From: Galbula dea
Taxonomy: Eukaryota > Chordata > Aves > Piciformes > Galbulidae
Reading direction: 5' to 3'
Length of the DNA stretch: 64,000 nt
Assembly: GCA_013399015.1 (NCBI GenBank)
Contig: VWZX01002966.1
Span: forward strand, 248,001-312,000
In this document: one piece after another, positions 23,301 through 33,976 of the stretch
Layout: every line of letters starts with the position of its first letter
How positions within the stretch are numbered: the stretch's first letter is position 1
Notes under the pieces: model-generated
Told to the model about the DNA's origin: nothing
The model's input: the letters and a program-made list of their open reading frames with translations, nothing else
The model's database searches: none
Program-made: the position numbers and the translations under genes

Positions 23301-26300
23301 TAGGAACAGCCCAGTTGAAAACAGGAACAGCCTCTGCCAAGAAAAGGCATTTGAAAAAAATTAGAAAATGTTTCCAATTCTGACACATGATTTTTAGAAA
23401 TTCTGAATTTCTGCCAGGTCTGTGATTGATTTCAAAACTGACAAGGAATCCACACAAAAAAAAAACCAACCTGCTTCTGTATTTGCATTTCTTTATGTAT
23501 AACTTCTTGTTAAAGTGAAAGTCAGTGCCACATATTGCTGTTGTTTCTTTACACTGCAAGCACATATTTAAGAGAAGTGGAAAGAATTATATTGCAAACA
23601 AGAGGAGGAGACCACCTGAGAATTCAGCATATTTCTTTATTAAGTGGTTTATAACCATTTTTATTCTATTTCTAGCTGTATTGATAGCTATATGTAAATG
23701 AAAGAATTGCAAGAATTTGTCTCATAACAAATGGAGAAAGCAAACAGCTTATAGTCTTCATTGTAAAAAAGATAGTTTTATAAATTTCTCACTGTTAGCA
23801 GCTGACAATATTTTAGTTTCTTTGGGTCTTCACAGAAAGATTTTAAGATTTTATCAAAGGTTCTGAAATTGAGGTTTACAAAATGTGTAGTTTACTTCTT
23901 GAAACTCCACTCAAAGTCCTGAGACTCTCTATCCCATGCTATTAGACAAATTTCACATCTCCCATTAATTTCCAAGTTCTGATTCTGTGATAAGTCAGCA
24001 TCAGTCCTGACTATGAGAAAAAATAAATAACAAAACTATCTATGAAACAATTATGTGGTTTTTTTCTTTAATCCCAAAACCACAACTTTTTTTGTTAATT
24101 CTTGACACTGTGTAACTGTGCTGAAAAACAAAACTAACACATTATTTCTAGATTATACTGCAATGTTGAAGGTAGATTTGGTTTCAGATCTCTTTTATGC
24201 GTTATAAGTTCTCCATTTAAGTATGAGTTCTACCAGTGTTGTAATAGCTATGACTAGAAAAACAAGAAAGCCACCTGTTTTCAGAAAAAGCAAAGCTGAA
24301 TATTAAAAAAGTTAAGAAGTCCAGAATATTTAGGGGGTCAGCTCAGTTGCATTTCCTGATGCAAATACAAAAGTGTTTTAAAATGTGTGTGAATAATTCC
24401 TCATACATTCTTTCACTTGTTAGCAAGTTGTTTACAACTCTACTCTGATTTCCCTGAATGTGAAGTGTTGTTGGAATTATTCACTGGAGTAATTTCCTTG
24501 AGCAGTTTTTGGCCCTCCTGTTATTTGTGAGTAGTTGATTGCAAGTGCTCGCTGCTAAACATGTGCTTTGTTGTCTGTCATCCTGGTGCTCTCACTGTTG
24601 TCAAGCATAATGTTTGCTCTTCAACATCCAGAGGCAATTGAAAAACAGAAATTTGATTCTCACAAAGTTTGTTTCCACTTAAAATCTGATGATTTGGGGG
24701 AAACTCTCAAGTATGCTAGTTTGGTACAATATTTATAAAAAATAAACTCAAAAGAAGCAGTGAACAGGTCAAACAAAAAAATTCAGGTTGCTCCATTATG
24801 CAGCATAACTCAAGCTCTGTTTTTGCAATAGCATTTGCAATGAAACAGCTGCTTGTGTTGGCTGAACATTTTGTTGAAAATTTCTCTTTTTTTGCCATTC
24901 AAGTCAGAAGGCTTCAGATGCTTGACATATGTTGCTGACCTGCTGTAATGTTGCTTATTTGCTTCTCCTTCTCAGGAACTTTCAAGCTGAAGGGCTGAGG
25001 AAGGAGACTTTAGTTTTACCCTCAGAGCATTTCAGAAAGAGCTTATACTTTGCAGTTGCCCAGTCATTAATAACAGGGTCCAGGTTTGGCCAAATGCTGC
25101 AGGGTGCAAGCCTACATGTGAATTTTTAGCCTCATTCGAAACTGAGCAACAGTGTAATCCATGTCCTAAAATGAACTGCTCCTTCTAAAAGAATTCAAGT
25201 ATGTAACCCTACAACATTAGCCCTCTTTCTGAAGTCTCTTTAAACATGAAATAGTGAATTGGGGGGGTGGGATGACACAACTTAACTACAAATCACAAAT
25301 TAAAATGGAAGATTACAGTGAAGTATAGTCCTTGGTGTCTAGTCATAATTTGGGTTGTGCAGGGAAACCAGGAGTTAGACTGAGAAGATTTTTGGGGACT
25401 TCAGTTAGATAGCATGCTAGAGAGAGTAAAACCTTATTTTCACCTGACTTTTCCAGCAGCCATTAAAACTGTGCCTGAGGCAGACACGGGTCAGCCATTG
25501 TTTCTTCAAACTTAAAAGTTGCTGGAGCTCACTGGTAACAGAGACAGTAAAACCTCTATTTGCAATTTCACACCTCTAATTTGACTCTGCTGGTGAAACT
25601 CAGATGAGAATTCACAGCAGAGTGAGTTGGGTACTGTATAATTCAAATAGTAATGCAGCCAGATCAGCGGGTGGCCTGATTGTGAGCATTTGCTGTTTAC
25701 TGTGATTCCAAGGGATTTTGTTCTGCTGTTCTCAGCTCTATGTGCCAGGTTTACAACATACCCTCCTTGTTAGCATTAATGGCAGTTCTGCCATGGAAAT
25801 GTTGGGAAAAGAAACTGTATGGAGACATTGCCTTATGCCACAAATGCTGTAGCAAAAGTCTGGAGAAATTTGCAGTGGAGCCAAATGTGAGATGTAAGGG
25901 CAAGTCTTACAGAGCAAATGGTAGATGAAAAGAGCCAAAAAAGCATTTTAAGAGCTCTCTAAGGTGTTTTTCTCTCCATCTTGTAAAGAGCCTGTAGACC
26001 ATCCTAACGATAATGACTGGTTGCTGTTAAGGATCTATCTCTGGGCTAGCTTCAAAATCTCAGGAAATGGCCACGTGATGTTACTTCTGTGGTTTAAAAG
26101 CACAGACTAAGCTGTATTATGAGAAAAAGAAAACCATTTCAGCAACATGCTGGTATTTTTTGCCTTCAGTGGTTTGATGGTGGGAAAAAGTAAACTGAGG
26201 AGCATTGATACACCCAGCCATATGATTTATTACCCTGAAAAGATGTAAGCCCCTTGAAAACCATATTCTGAGGGGCAGCTAAAGGAGTAGGGAAGACTGG

Positions 26301-28843
26301 AGGACTGACCTATGGGACAGTTAAAATTCTATTTGTTCTTTATCCTGGAGGAAGCTGTGTTTTTTGTCCAACAGGCAACATGGAGCTAGAAAATAAGAAG
26401 TCCAGGATGATACTTAGAGAGATGTATCATTTTGCATCAGGCTATCAGCCTTACCAGCAGTCTTTTCTCTGTTGATCATTTGTATTACCCTTCTTCCTTT
26501 CTCCAGCTGTTTTTTGACATCAAAGAGAAAGTCACAGCCTGCTTATTCTGAGACTGTGCAAGTGTGATGTGAAGCCCCTTGGAAAAGTCAAATGCGTGAC
26601 CCTAACACTCGAATTGTATTTTAGAGACTTAAGTTATAGATTTTTCTAACAATACCTTAAAAATGGGCATGGAGACATTAAAGATTCTTATCTTTAAATT
26701 CCAGGGATAATCAAGTAAACACAATGACTGCAATTTCTTCAGCATGTCATTTATTTACTCAGAAATTCTACATTTTCCAACATGTAACATTTACCAGGTT
26801 ATCAGTTTACTATCTCCTGTAGATACACGTGTACTTCTGATTCTGCTTCCTATGACAGCTTTTGGGGGTTTTTTTTGTTTATTTTTCTCTTGAAATAAGA
26901 GATATCCTTCTTGTTAGACCCAAATTCTATGCTTCAGCTTGCCATAATCATAGAGCACGTAAGATTTGTCTTCAAATCAGGGCTGGCTCCCTCCTATGGA
27001 ACAATTTCACTTTACAAAATCAGCTTATAATTACCTAAAATAGGCAACAACAAATTATTTTACGTTTTTTAAATACTTTCCCCTTTAAGGAATTGACTAT
27101 GGAAAGGGAAGTCCAAGTTTAAAAACTGAAGGTTGGTTGTATTGTTTGGAGGAAAGGATGTAGAGCGAGAGGCTACTGCAATACAGAGTTCAGGACTGCG
27201 TGTGCCCAAGGGTATGTCTTAGTTGGTCAAAGCAACCAGCTAAAGCATTCCAAAAAAAAGAGGGGAGAAAAGAAAATAAAGAGGGAAATATTCTATTCTA
27301 CTTCCCATGAGCAAACATGTAATTTCCATGATTTCTTTTTAATGACTCTCTTCTGAAGCTAGTAGGTACTGATTTATGAAAAGCTGTAAAAGATCAGGTG
27401 GAACCCTGCAGGACGTCGTTTACAGCTGCACGGATTGCAACCCTTCTAATTTGTCTAGTAAAGTGTGAGCTCATGGCGCACATCACCCAGACCATAAATT
27501 TCAAGTTCAGACCTTCTGTCTAGGGGCTGGGTCAGGGCGAAAAAACTGCCCAAGTATGCAGATGCTCTGAAAGCCCAGGTTTCCCTTGGTACATGTGAGG
27601 AGACATCACAGACTCTTCGCAGTGAGACAAATTCCTGTTCATTGATAGACTGTCCAGATGTCCTCTCTGAGGAGGAAAGTAACTAATTTTTGTTTGGAAT
27701 CCTACAAGGAGAAAAATGATACTTTATTGTGCTGGTTATTCTGAGGTCAGTTGCATTAAATTTGGGTCATATTTTTTTTGTCCTGATGATACTTTGATCC
27801 AAGTAATAAACATAAAAGCTCTTTTGGGCCACTCTAATTCCTAATCCTAGAGACCTGTTCTATTTCAACTTGTTTATACTTTTTTTTATTAGTGATTCTT
27901 GAGTCAGGCCTTGTTTTATTAGATTTAAGTTAAAAAGACATACTAGTCTGGGGAAAAAAAATTCTCTGTGCTTTATCACTAAGAACACTTCATAAATACT
28001 CTTAATAAATGTCTTGGGATTCCAGACTCTATACCCAGAAAACTATAAATAAAAAGCATTGGCTCTTCATGGGACAAACAGTAGTCAGGGAGATGCAGGC
28101 TGTACAGCTACTGAATAAAAATATCTTGGGCCTGATTATCAAACCTGAGGCTTTAACTGGAGGGTATTTAAAGCTGTGGATCACATGGTTGCCTAAGATC
28201 TGGTTTTAGCATGAGAACAGTAGCCTGAAATGTGCTACAGCTTCTGTACTCAGCTCAGTCTTTGTGCTGAGGAGGCCATGTTGTGCTTTCGCTTATTTAG
28301 GATTTTGGGGGCAGAGCAGGTATCTGTTGTCTTCTGTCTCTATCCTTTACATCTATGGCTGTTCCCAGGATGTGAGGTCTGTGGTTGGTGCCCATGATTA
28401 GAGTCATTTGCAGCAGCTCCTTGTCCTGCCTGAGATCCAGAGGGAAGGTAGGCGGGTGAAAGGTGTCCTATCAGGTACAGCACTGCTGTGAGACCTGGTG
28501 AAAATTGGTGTGAATCTACAGCAGTGTTATGTCCGTTTGTTATTTTCAAGTTAAGTTTTTCGAGAATCTAATGACCTCTTTAATTATGGCTTGCAATCCC
28601 CAAAGGGAAGAAGATAGGCATGAGAAGCTAGCACTCTTAAGCAAGATGATTGTGCAGTGTTTGTCAGAGCTGCCAGCATGAGTACGTGCAGTGGCCTCAG
28701 TGGCAGATAACTTCTACAGACAAACAGAAAAGCCACATCTAGCCTGGAAGCTCCTGTTGATGCCAGTGCTAAGTTTAGACACAAAATGAATTCATACATA
28801 TCTCTGCTCCCTGACTCTCATCACATTCTTTTTTTTATTTCAG

Positions 28844-28999
28844 GCCATCAAATCTTCTCCTGGACCAAAGTAACGTTGATGTTTCAGCCTCCCGCCCAAC
28901 AGGTGATTGGATTAATGGTTTTCGGACAGGACAGTGCAAAGACATTTTCACAGGTGTGGAGTACAGTACCTGTGATACAATAGCCAAGATTTCTACAGA
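28844..28999 (+). CDS. EPHA3: EPHA3 coding exon (probable exon 16): linker and first part of SAM domain
   Basis: This is a 156-base exon between TTTATTTCAG and GTAAGT. The first base completes the Arg codon split with the exon at 18719-18912. The exon reads PSNLLLDQSNVDVSAS and then the SAM start GDWINGFRTGQCKDIF, TGVEYSTCDTIAKIST, ending in a split Asp codon. The SAM domain is a small helical bundle that mediates receptor clustering and adaptor contacts at the cytoplasmic tail. The linker and SAM start are more diverged from mammalian EPHA3 than the kinase exons. The Phe usually found a few residues before GDW is Ser here (TCC, 28890-28892). Confidence 0.95.
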
Positions 29000-30453
29000 G
29001 TAAGTTTGAATTGACAACAGTTTTTCGTCATTGGTTGTGGCTAGAATTTAAACAGAAGTTTACAAGTTTAAATGTAAGCATAAGAGTAGTGTTTTTATAC
29101 TGAGTTTTCAGGTTTTAGAGAAAATATTCTTACGTTTAAAGAGATAAATATAAACTATCATTGTAGTTGCAATATACGTGCAGGAAATGTAGGTGTTCTG
29201 AAAACTGTGTGAATGCCACAATCCCATAGCTTTTTGTTACTGGTGACAAAGAAATTCCCAATTTCTTCTGGTACAGTAGCACCGTACCTCATCTGGTACA
29301 CCAACACCAATTTCTTTAACTCGCGGTATAGGAGTTTCTATGTGGATTCTTTATATTCTCCCTTTTATATGAGGGTTTCCCCACAGCTGGCATGTGTGCC
29401 ATTTTTTTCCTTTTTTGCCCACATTGTATTCCATCAAACCAGGTAAGACAGAGCAAGCTCTTTGTAGCTGCTTTCCTCCTAGATGTTAATAGTTATTCAG
29501 GGGCTCCTATATCCCATTCTGATGTTTAAACATGCTAAACTTGGAAATTTACAACTTGCAGTTTTATTACATTTAAATGCAATCCATCTTTGTTCTTGTG
29601 ATAAGGAAGAGTAGAGTAATGTTCTCTCTGCACCTGAAAAGGCATCATGTACTGTTATGAACTCACTGCAAAAGGAAACCTTGATTCCCTGTTGGGCTAT
29701 GTGGATACATGACAAGTCATGAAGAAGTAAGTAGCAACTGTGGTACTGACAATTAAACACATCGGTGCCATTAATTAGTGCATTATTGCAACTGTAAAAA
29801 GGTTGCTAATGGCTTTTTATAACAATTACCCACTGGGGACAGTGCACAAATCCTCTAGGAATGTCCAATTTCCTGTGAGCCACTGGTTAATTAGCCCTTG
29901 AAAAGTGTTAAACCACTTCTGCGTTGCACAAGGAGCAAAGAGACTGGATGGCCTGCAGGAGTGAGAGGTGAAAAACAGGGTAGCAGCTGGAAGCTTCTCC
30001 ATGTAGCTGTTAATGTTAATGCTGATACCAGAGTTAAGATGACCATTCTGAGGGCTCAGCACGTAATGGTAAGATGTCAGCACCACTCAGGAAAAGCAAC
30101 TTGGCTGACAGAAGGACGGAGATGTTAGAAAGGCCCAAGTTTGCAAACTGTTTTGTTTTGTTTTCCTAGTGCATGTATCACTGGAGAACACTTTCAATTT
30201 CTTTTTTTTCCCAGGTAAGCAAACACAACAAGAAGGTTAAATGAGTTTTTACTTCTTTTTGTGAACTTCTCCTATTTTCATATGATGTCTTTCAGTGTTC
30301 ATCATGCCAGGGCTTTCTGTAACACCATACCTGGAGGCTCCTCCAATGCAGCAGTATAAGATGAGCAAACTGATTGCTGTTTGCTCACATCAGCGCTTGG
30401 AAACACAGAGACAGTGTGTTCACTCACCCCATGCATCTTCTCATTTTTTACAG
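29000..30453 (+). other. EPHA3 intron, 1.45 kb
   Basis: This is the last intron, splitting the SAM domain, with a GTAAGT donor and a TTTTTTACAG acceptor. Read through unspliced, the donor bases create an in-frame TAA at 29001-29003. No repeats or RNA genes were recognised. Confidence 0.9.
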
Positions 30454-30559
30454 TGATGTGAAGAAAGTCGGCGTTACAGTTGTGGGGCCTCAAAAGAAGA
30501 TTGTTAGCAGTATCAAAGCTCTAGAAACTCATACAAAGAACAGCCCTGTTCCTGTGTAA
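30454..30559 (+). CDS. EPHA3: EPHA3 terminal coding exon (probable exon 17): SAM end and C-terminus
   Basis: The coding part is 106 bases, from a TTTTTTACAG acceptor to the TAA at 30557-30559. The first base completes an Asp codon. It then reads DVKKVGVTVVGPQKKIVSSI, which is SAM helix 5 with the GVTVVGPQKKI block shared by Eph receptors. It continues through ETHTKNS to the terminal Pro-Val-Pro-Val. The last residues fit the hydrophobic-x-hydrophobic PDZ-binding tail found in Eph receptors; this function is inferred from the family. The PVPV ending is a good EPHA3 marker. The stop fits the expected protein length, and the exon continues into the 3' UTR. Confidence 0.96.
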
Positions 30560-31225
30560 GGTACCAAAATTGCATTGCTCAGGAGAGGAAAAAAAGGAGA
30601 AAAGCGTCAAAAGGCAAAAAGAATGGCTGATAAAGAGAATTTAAAGGAGTTCTTTGCAACAGCTTTGGAAACATTGGTTGAAATTTCAAACCCACTAAGA
30701 CACTCAAATATTGAGTATAAATGCCTTAAAAATAGGAGCGAACTTCTTTTCTATCTGTTAATCCTAAAGGGTGGGTGCTCTTGACTGACTGTTAATACAG
30801 ATAGTAAGTTTCAAAAGAAAAAAATATGTAAAAAATCCTTCCAAGTAAAAACCAGTGATACTAAAACCTAGAGCCATTTGAATATTAAGTGACTGAATAA
30901 CATGAAAAGCCCATGGACATAAAAGCTGTGTATTTGATCTATACAGCAAATGAAGAAAGAAAAACTTGCAGTATTTTTATACAGAAGAGATCTGTAACAG
31001 GTATTTTATTTCTTTAAAAACAAAGAAAATAGAGGACTATACCTCACAACCTGTCTGGCCATATTTACTATAATGTCATTGTAACATGCTATTTCAACTT
31101 CAGAAAGTAACACAGAAGTAAAGTTTGTAGCTACCTTGAGTTAGTTGACAAAAGATTTTTGCCATTCTGTTAGCTTCCCTAATTGTGTTCATTTAAATAG
31201 AACCAAGTCTTAATTTTTAAGAGAC

Positions 31226-31235
31226 TTATTTATTT
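31226..31235 (+). promoter_or_regulatory. AU-rich element nonamer in EPHA3 3' UTR
   Basis: TTATTTATTT contains the UUAUUUA(U/A)(U/A) core recognised by AU-rich-element binding proteins such as the TTP and ELAV families. It lies 667 bases after the stop codon and is isolated rather than clustered. Confidence 0.45.
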
Positions 31236-32715
31236 CCTTTGTTTTTTCCATTATTGTTTATATTTATGCTTAAATACCTTACCCTGGTGGTATTATTTCC
31301 AAGTGCCAAATGTTATCAAAATTTCATTGGTTCAACCTGAAAATTGTCTTAGGTGAATTATGAGGTTTTTTAAAACTCATGACATCATATGTGAAATACA
31401 GAAGGAAAGAAAGATAGTCTTTTTTTCCAGCTCTGACATGAGACAAAATATCTGGACTTGTTGAGGTTCCTTCCATTTGCTATGAGTGGTATTTTAACCC
31501 TGGCTTGAGTTTTGGCAGACTTGTGTGCATATTGATCTCTAAATCAGCATCTGCCCTGGTCATTTACTTCCCAAAGGTCTGCTTTCTTGTCAAAATAAGG
31601 ACCCCTATTCTCAGGTGGTGTTCAGGCAGGAGATTTGCCTAGCAAACACAAAAATGAGTCAGGGTTGCATCCTGCATTAACTACGGATGCTTTTTGAGTT
31701 CACTGGGGGTTGTTCCATTTCCAGCTTCCATCTGGCAGGCTCTGCTCCTGATATTAGGAACTGGGAGGTGTACTATCATGTGAGCAGCCATTGGTAGCTA
31801 CACTGAAATGGTGACTTGCAGCCAAGGATAAGTAGATTCTTTAAAAGGACTTAAGCTTTGAAATGGGGCTTTGGTATGTAATTTTACCCAAGTCTGAGGT
31901 TGAAGACCTCTGTACAGGTGCTGCCATCTTATAGGGGACTTGAGTTTTTGGTACAGGTTTCTTAGGCACATGTTCCTCAAAAGATTTAAGTAGAAAAGAA
32001 CCTACCTTTAGGAAACCATTCACATTTCCCACTGGAAAAAGAGCCTTCCCCCATCTTCATCATCTTTCCAATAGTGAACTCTTACGCTGTTTCTCTGGAG
32101 CACATCAGCCCTGGTTCTGAGCAAACACACCTCTTCACACTAAAATGGGTGACTTAAATAGCAGCGTGAAGCACTTCTATGTTACATACAGGCGAGCTTC
32201 TTAATGTTCTAGATGCTATGCCAAGCATGCAGACATCAGGCGTTGGGAGCTAGTGGAAGCCACTTTGATTCCCAACTTGCTATGCTGGAAACTAAACCTG
32301 ATTCTGACGAATGACAGTGAGTCCCTAAAACTCCAAAGCTGTGTGGGAGGCAGATGGCTCTATGGCATGCCACCTTTCACTGTGCATGCAAAAGCAGGTA
32401 ACTAGTCATGCTTGCTTTCTTGTATTGGTTTGATTTTTGAAGCTCCTTGTAGCATAGGGCACATAAGTAAGGGAAGAATCTGTTCCTAGGATTTGTGTGG
32501 CTGAATCAGCTTTTAAATTGCTCATCATGGGTCTAGGACTTATAAAATATAGAGACACGTTTATCACACATTGCTCAGTAGAAGCAGAATTAAAGACTTT
32601 TTAATGAATGTTGCCAGTGAGCATGCTGTAAAGGACTGGGTTTGAAACACACTCACAGGATAATAATGAGTAATGTGTTCTGAACGAAAAATGAATGGAT
32701 TTTAAAATAAGTTGA

Positions 32716-32751
32716 AATAAAGAATGAAAAATGGAAGAAAATTAAAATAAA
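32716..32751 (+). terminator. EPHA3: Paired AATAAA hexamers, possible proximal EPHA3 poly(A) signals
   Basis: Two AATAAA hexamers start at 32716 and 32746, 30 bases apart, in an A-rich stretch about 2.2 kb after the stop codon. They could give a shorter 3' UTR lacking the Pumilio-like and second AU-rich sites. The downstream region is not clearly G/T-rich, so their use is uncertain. Confidence 0.3.
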
Positions 32752-33350
32752 GCACTTGCGATATAAATAACAAATCTCCTTATCTGCCACAATCTGTCAT
32801 GGAATGCGGCACACTGAACAGAAAAGCTGTATTTTCCATTGCTTGGTTCATTCAGAATCTTTCTTTTCTTCAGTTTGAGACTGCTTTAAATCAGATCATG
32901 TTCGTGAATTTAAGTCACCAAAATCTACTTGCAGACATTTTCTGTGTGAGGACAGCTTTTTATAACATATTCCTCATGACGTTTGTCTTCAGCTTCATTC
33001 TGGCAGTGGAGAGTGGGGGTGAGGGGCTTGGGTTGGAGAGAAAGCATCTGTGAATTGCTTCTGAAAACACAGAACCAGTTCTGAGAGTTTTAGATGACAA
33101 CTGAAAGATTTGCACCAACCAACCTCAATTTTCTTAGTATCAAGTCATGTTCCTTGCCCACTGTTCAAGCATGCTCAGCATAAAAGATTAAATGTCACTG
33201 ATGCTTGGGAAGAAAGGAAACTCAGTTTTGCTTTTCTTTGCTATTGGAAGTAGAGAGTTTAAAAAATATGTTTATTTTTCTCTCCCTCTCAGAAGTTGAT
33301 TTGTACTGTAAGTGGCCTCTGTTGCAAGCATCCTATACTCCCTGTCCCCA

Positions 33351-33366
33351 TGTACATATGTATACA
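33351..33366 (+). promoter_or_regulatory. Pumilio-like site in EPHA3 3' UTR
   Basis: TGTACATA at 33351-33358 matches the Pumilio consensus UGUANAUA. TGTATACA overlaps the following bases as a weaker relative. Position late in the 3' UTR is compatible with function; function is not shown. Confidence 0.4.
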
Positions 33367-33528
33367 TAGCAGTGTACAATTCTTCATTGTGGAGTAGAGA
33401 TACTAGAATTCGTGTGGCCATCTTCCTGTACAGGACTTGCATCGGTTTTTGACATCAGGCAAAATGCAACTGCTCATAAAATGTCATGCCATATTATTGG
33501 TTTTGTATCTTTAACTATAGTTTCCATT

Positions 33529-33538
33529 TTATTTATTT
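33529..33538 (+). promoter_or_regulatory. Second AU-rich element nonamer in EPHA3 3' UTR
   Basis: TTATTTATTT again, about 200 bases before the distal poly(A) signal. It would be absent from a transcript ended at the 32716-32751 hexamers. Confidence 0.42.
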
Positions 33539-33735
33539 CTGTTAACCTATCTAGTTTTGTGCTGTTATTTAGCATTCAATAAGCAATGTATAGATGTGAT
33601 TTGATTGGCAAGTATGTATTTACTTTAACTTGTATTTCAAAGCATTACTTACTCATTTAGATTATATATTGTGCAATTGTAGATGGCCTCTTACTAATGT
33701 AAAATGATTTGTAGTGGAAACATTTATATTTTTAT

Positions 33736-33741
33736 AATAAA
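33736..33741 (+). terminator. EPHA3: Probable distal EPHA3 poly(A) signal (AATAAA)
   Basis: This is a canonical AATAAA about 3.18 kb after the stop codon. T-rich sequence follows, then a GT-rich element near 33778. Upstream sequence is T/A-rich, like many 3' UTR ends. Cleavage would fall near 33752-33762. Confidence 0.55.
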
Positions 33742-33964
33742 CATAATGAAAGTATTTTTTACATACTGGAATAACTGAGGTGATTGCTTGGAGGAAAAAG
33801 TAAATTTATTTGATTAGAGAGGTGTGTAAAATTGTAATTAAATATGGATAAATTCTGAGTGCTAAAGCATGGAATTGGAGTGAAAGCTAGATATTTACCT
33901 ATATTATCTATTAAAAGAAACAAGAAGGGCAGGTTTTACCTAGACAGACTAGCATTTGTGCTAA

Positions 33965-33976
33965 ACTGACGTCAGT
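33965..33976. promoter_or_regulatory. Perfect palindromic CRE-type site
   Basis: ACTGACGTCAGT is a 12-base perfect palindrome containing the full CREB/ATF consensus TGACGTCA. It lies about 200 bases downstream of the likely EPHA3 poly(A) site. It keeps a CpG in CpG-poor surroundings. No promoter or gene start was recognised next to it. Confidence 0.4.

Larger units (their letters stand above)
18913..28843 (+). other. EPHA3 intron, 9.9 kb
   Basis: This intron has a GTGACA donor and a TTTATTTCAG acceptor. It contains a long A/C-rich tract at 20006-20147, a possible degraded CR1 tail at 20296-20335, and a relatively GC-rich block at about 20540-21660 with several unrelated short open frames. 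From about 21700 to 28800 I see only AT-rich unique sequence with short homopolymer runs. Confidence 0.88.
1..33758 (+). other. EPHA3: EPHA3 gene locus, 3' part (partial at 5' side)
   Basis: Six exons on the + strand join in phase to give the C-terminal third of an EphA-class receptor tyrosine kinase. This receptor binds membrane-tethered ephrin-A ligands at cell contacts and signals repulsion and adhesion during axon guidance and tissue patterning (family knowledge). Choosing EPHA3 over close paralogues such as EPHA5 rests on short diagnostic strings: [12 protein letters not shown] (paralogues have WTAPEA), [16 protein letters not shown], and the C-terminus PVPV. The family protein is about 983 residues and about 291 are encoded here. 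The N-lobe, transmembrane and ectodomain exons precede base 1. All visible splice junctions are GT/AG. The locus end is inferred from the last strong poly(A) signal. Confidence 0.93.
30560..33758 (+). other. EPHA3: EPHA3 3' untranslated region (end inferred)
   Basis: The sequence follows the EPHA3 stop codon directly with no splice signal needed. It is AT-rich and free of CR1. It holds two AU-rich nonamer-type sites (TTATTTATTT at 31226 and 33529), a Pumilio-like TGTACATA at 33351, and three AATAAA hexamers (32716, 32746, 33736). The last hexamer is followed within about 45 bases by a G/T-rich stretch, as expected of a distal poly(A) site. A roughly 3.2 kb 3' UTR is of the same order as the mammalian gene's. 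The exact end is inference. Confidence 0.6.

Noticed and set aside
29064..29080. AGTTTAAATGTAAGCA shared with the repeat at 6020-6036
   Set aside because: A 16-base AT-rich match between two introns is about what chance gives in 64 kb of this composition.
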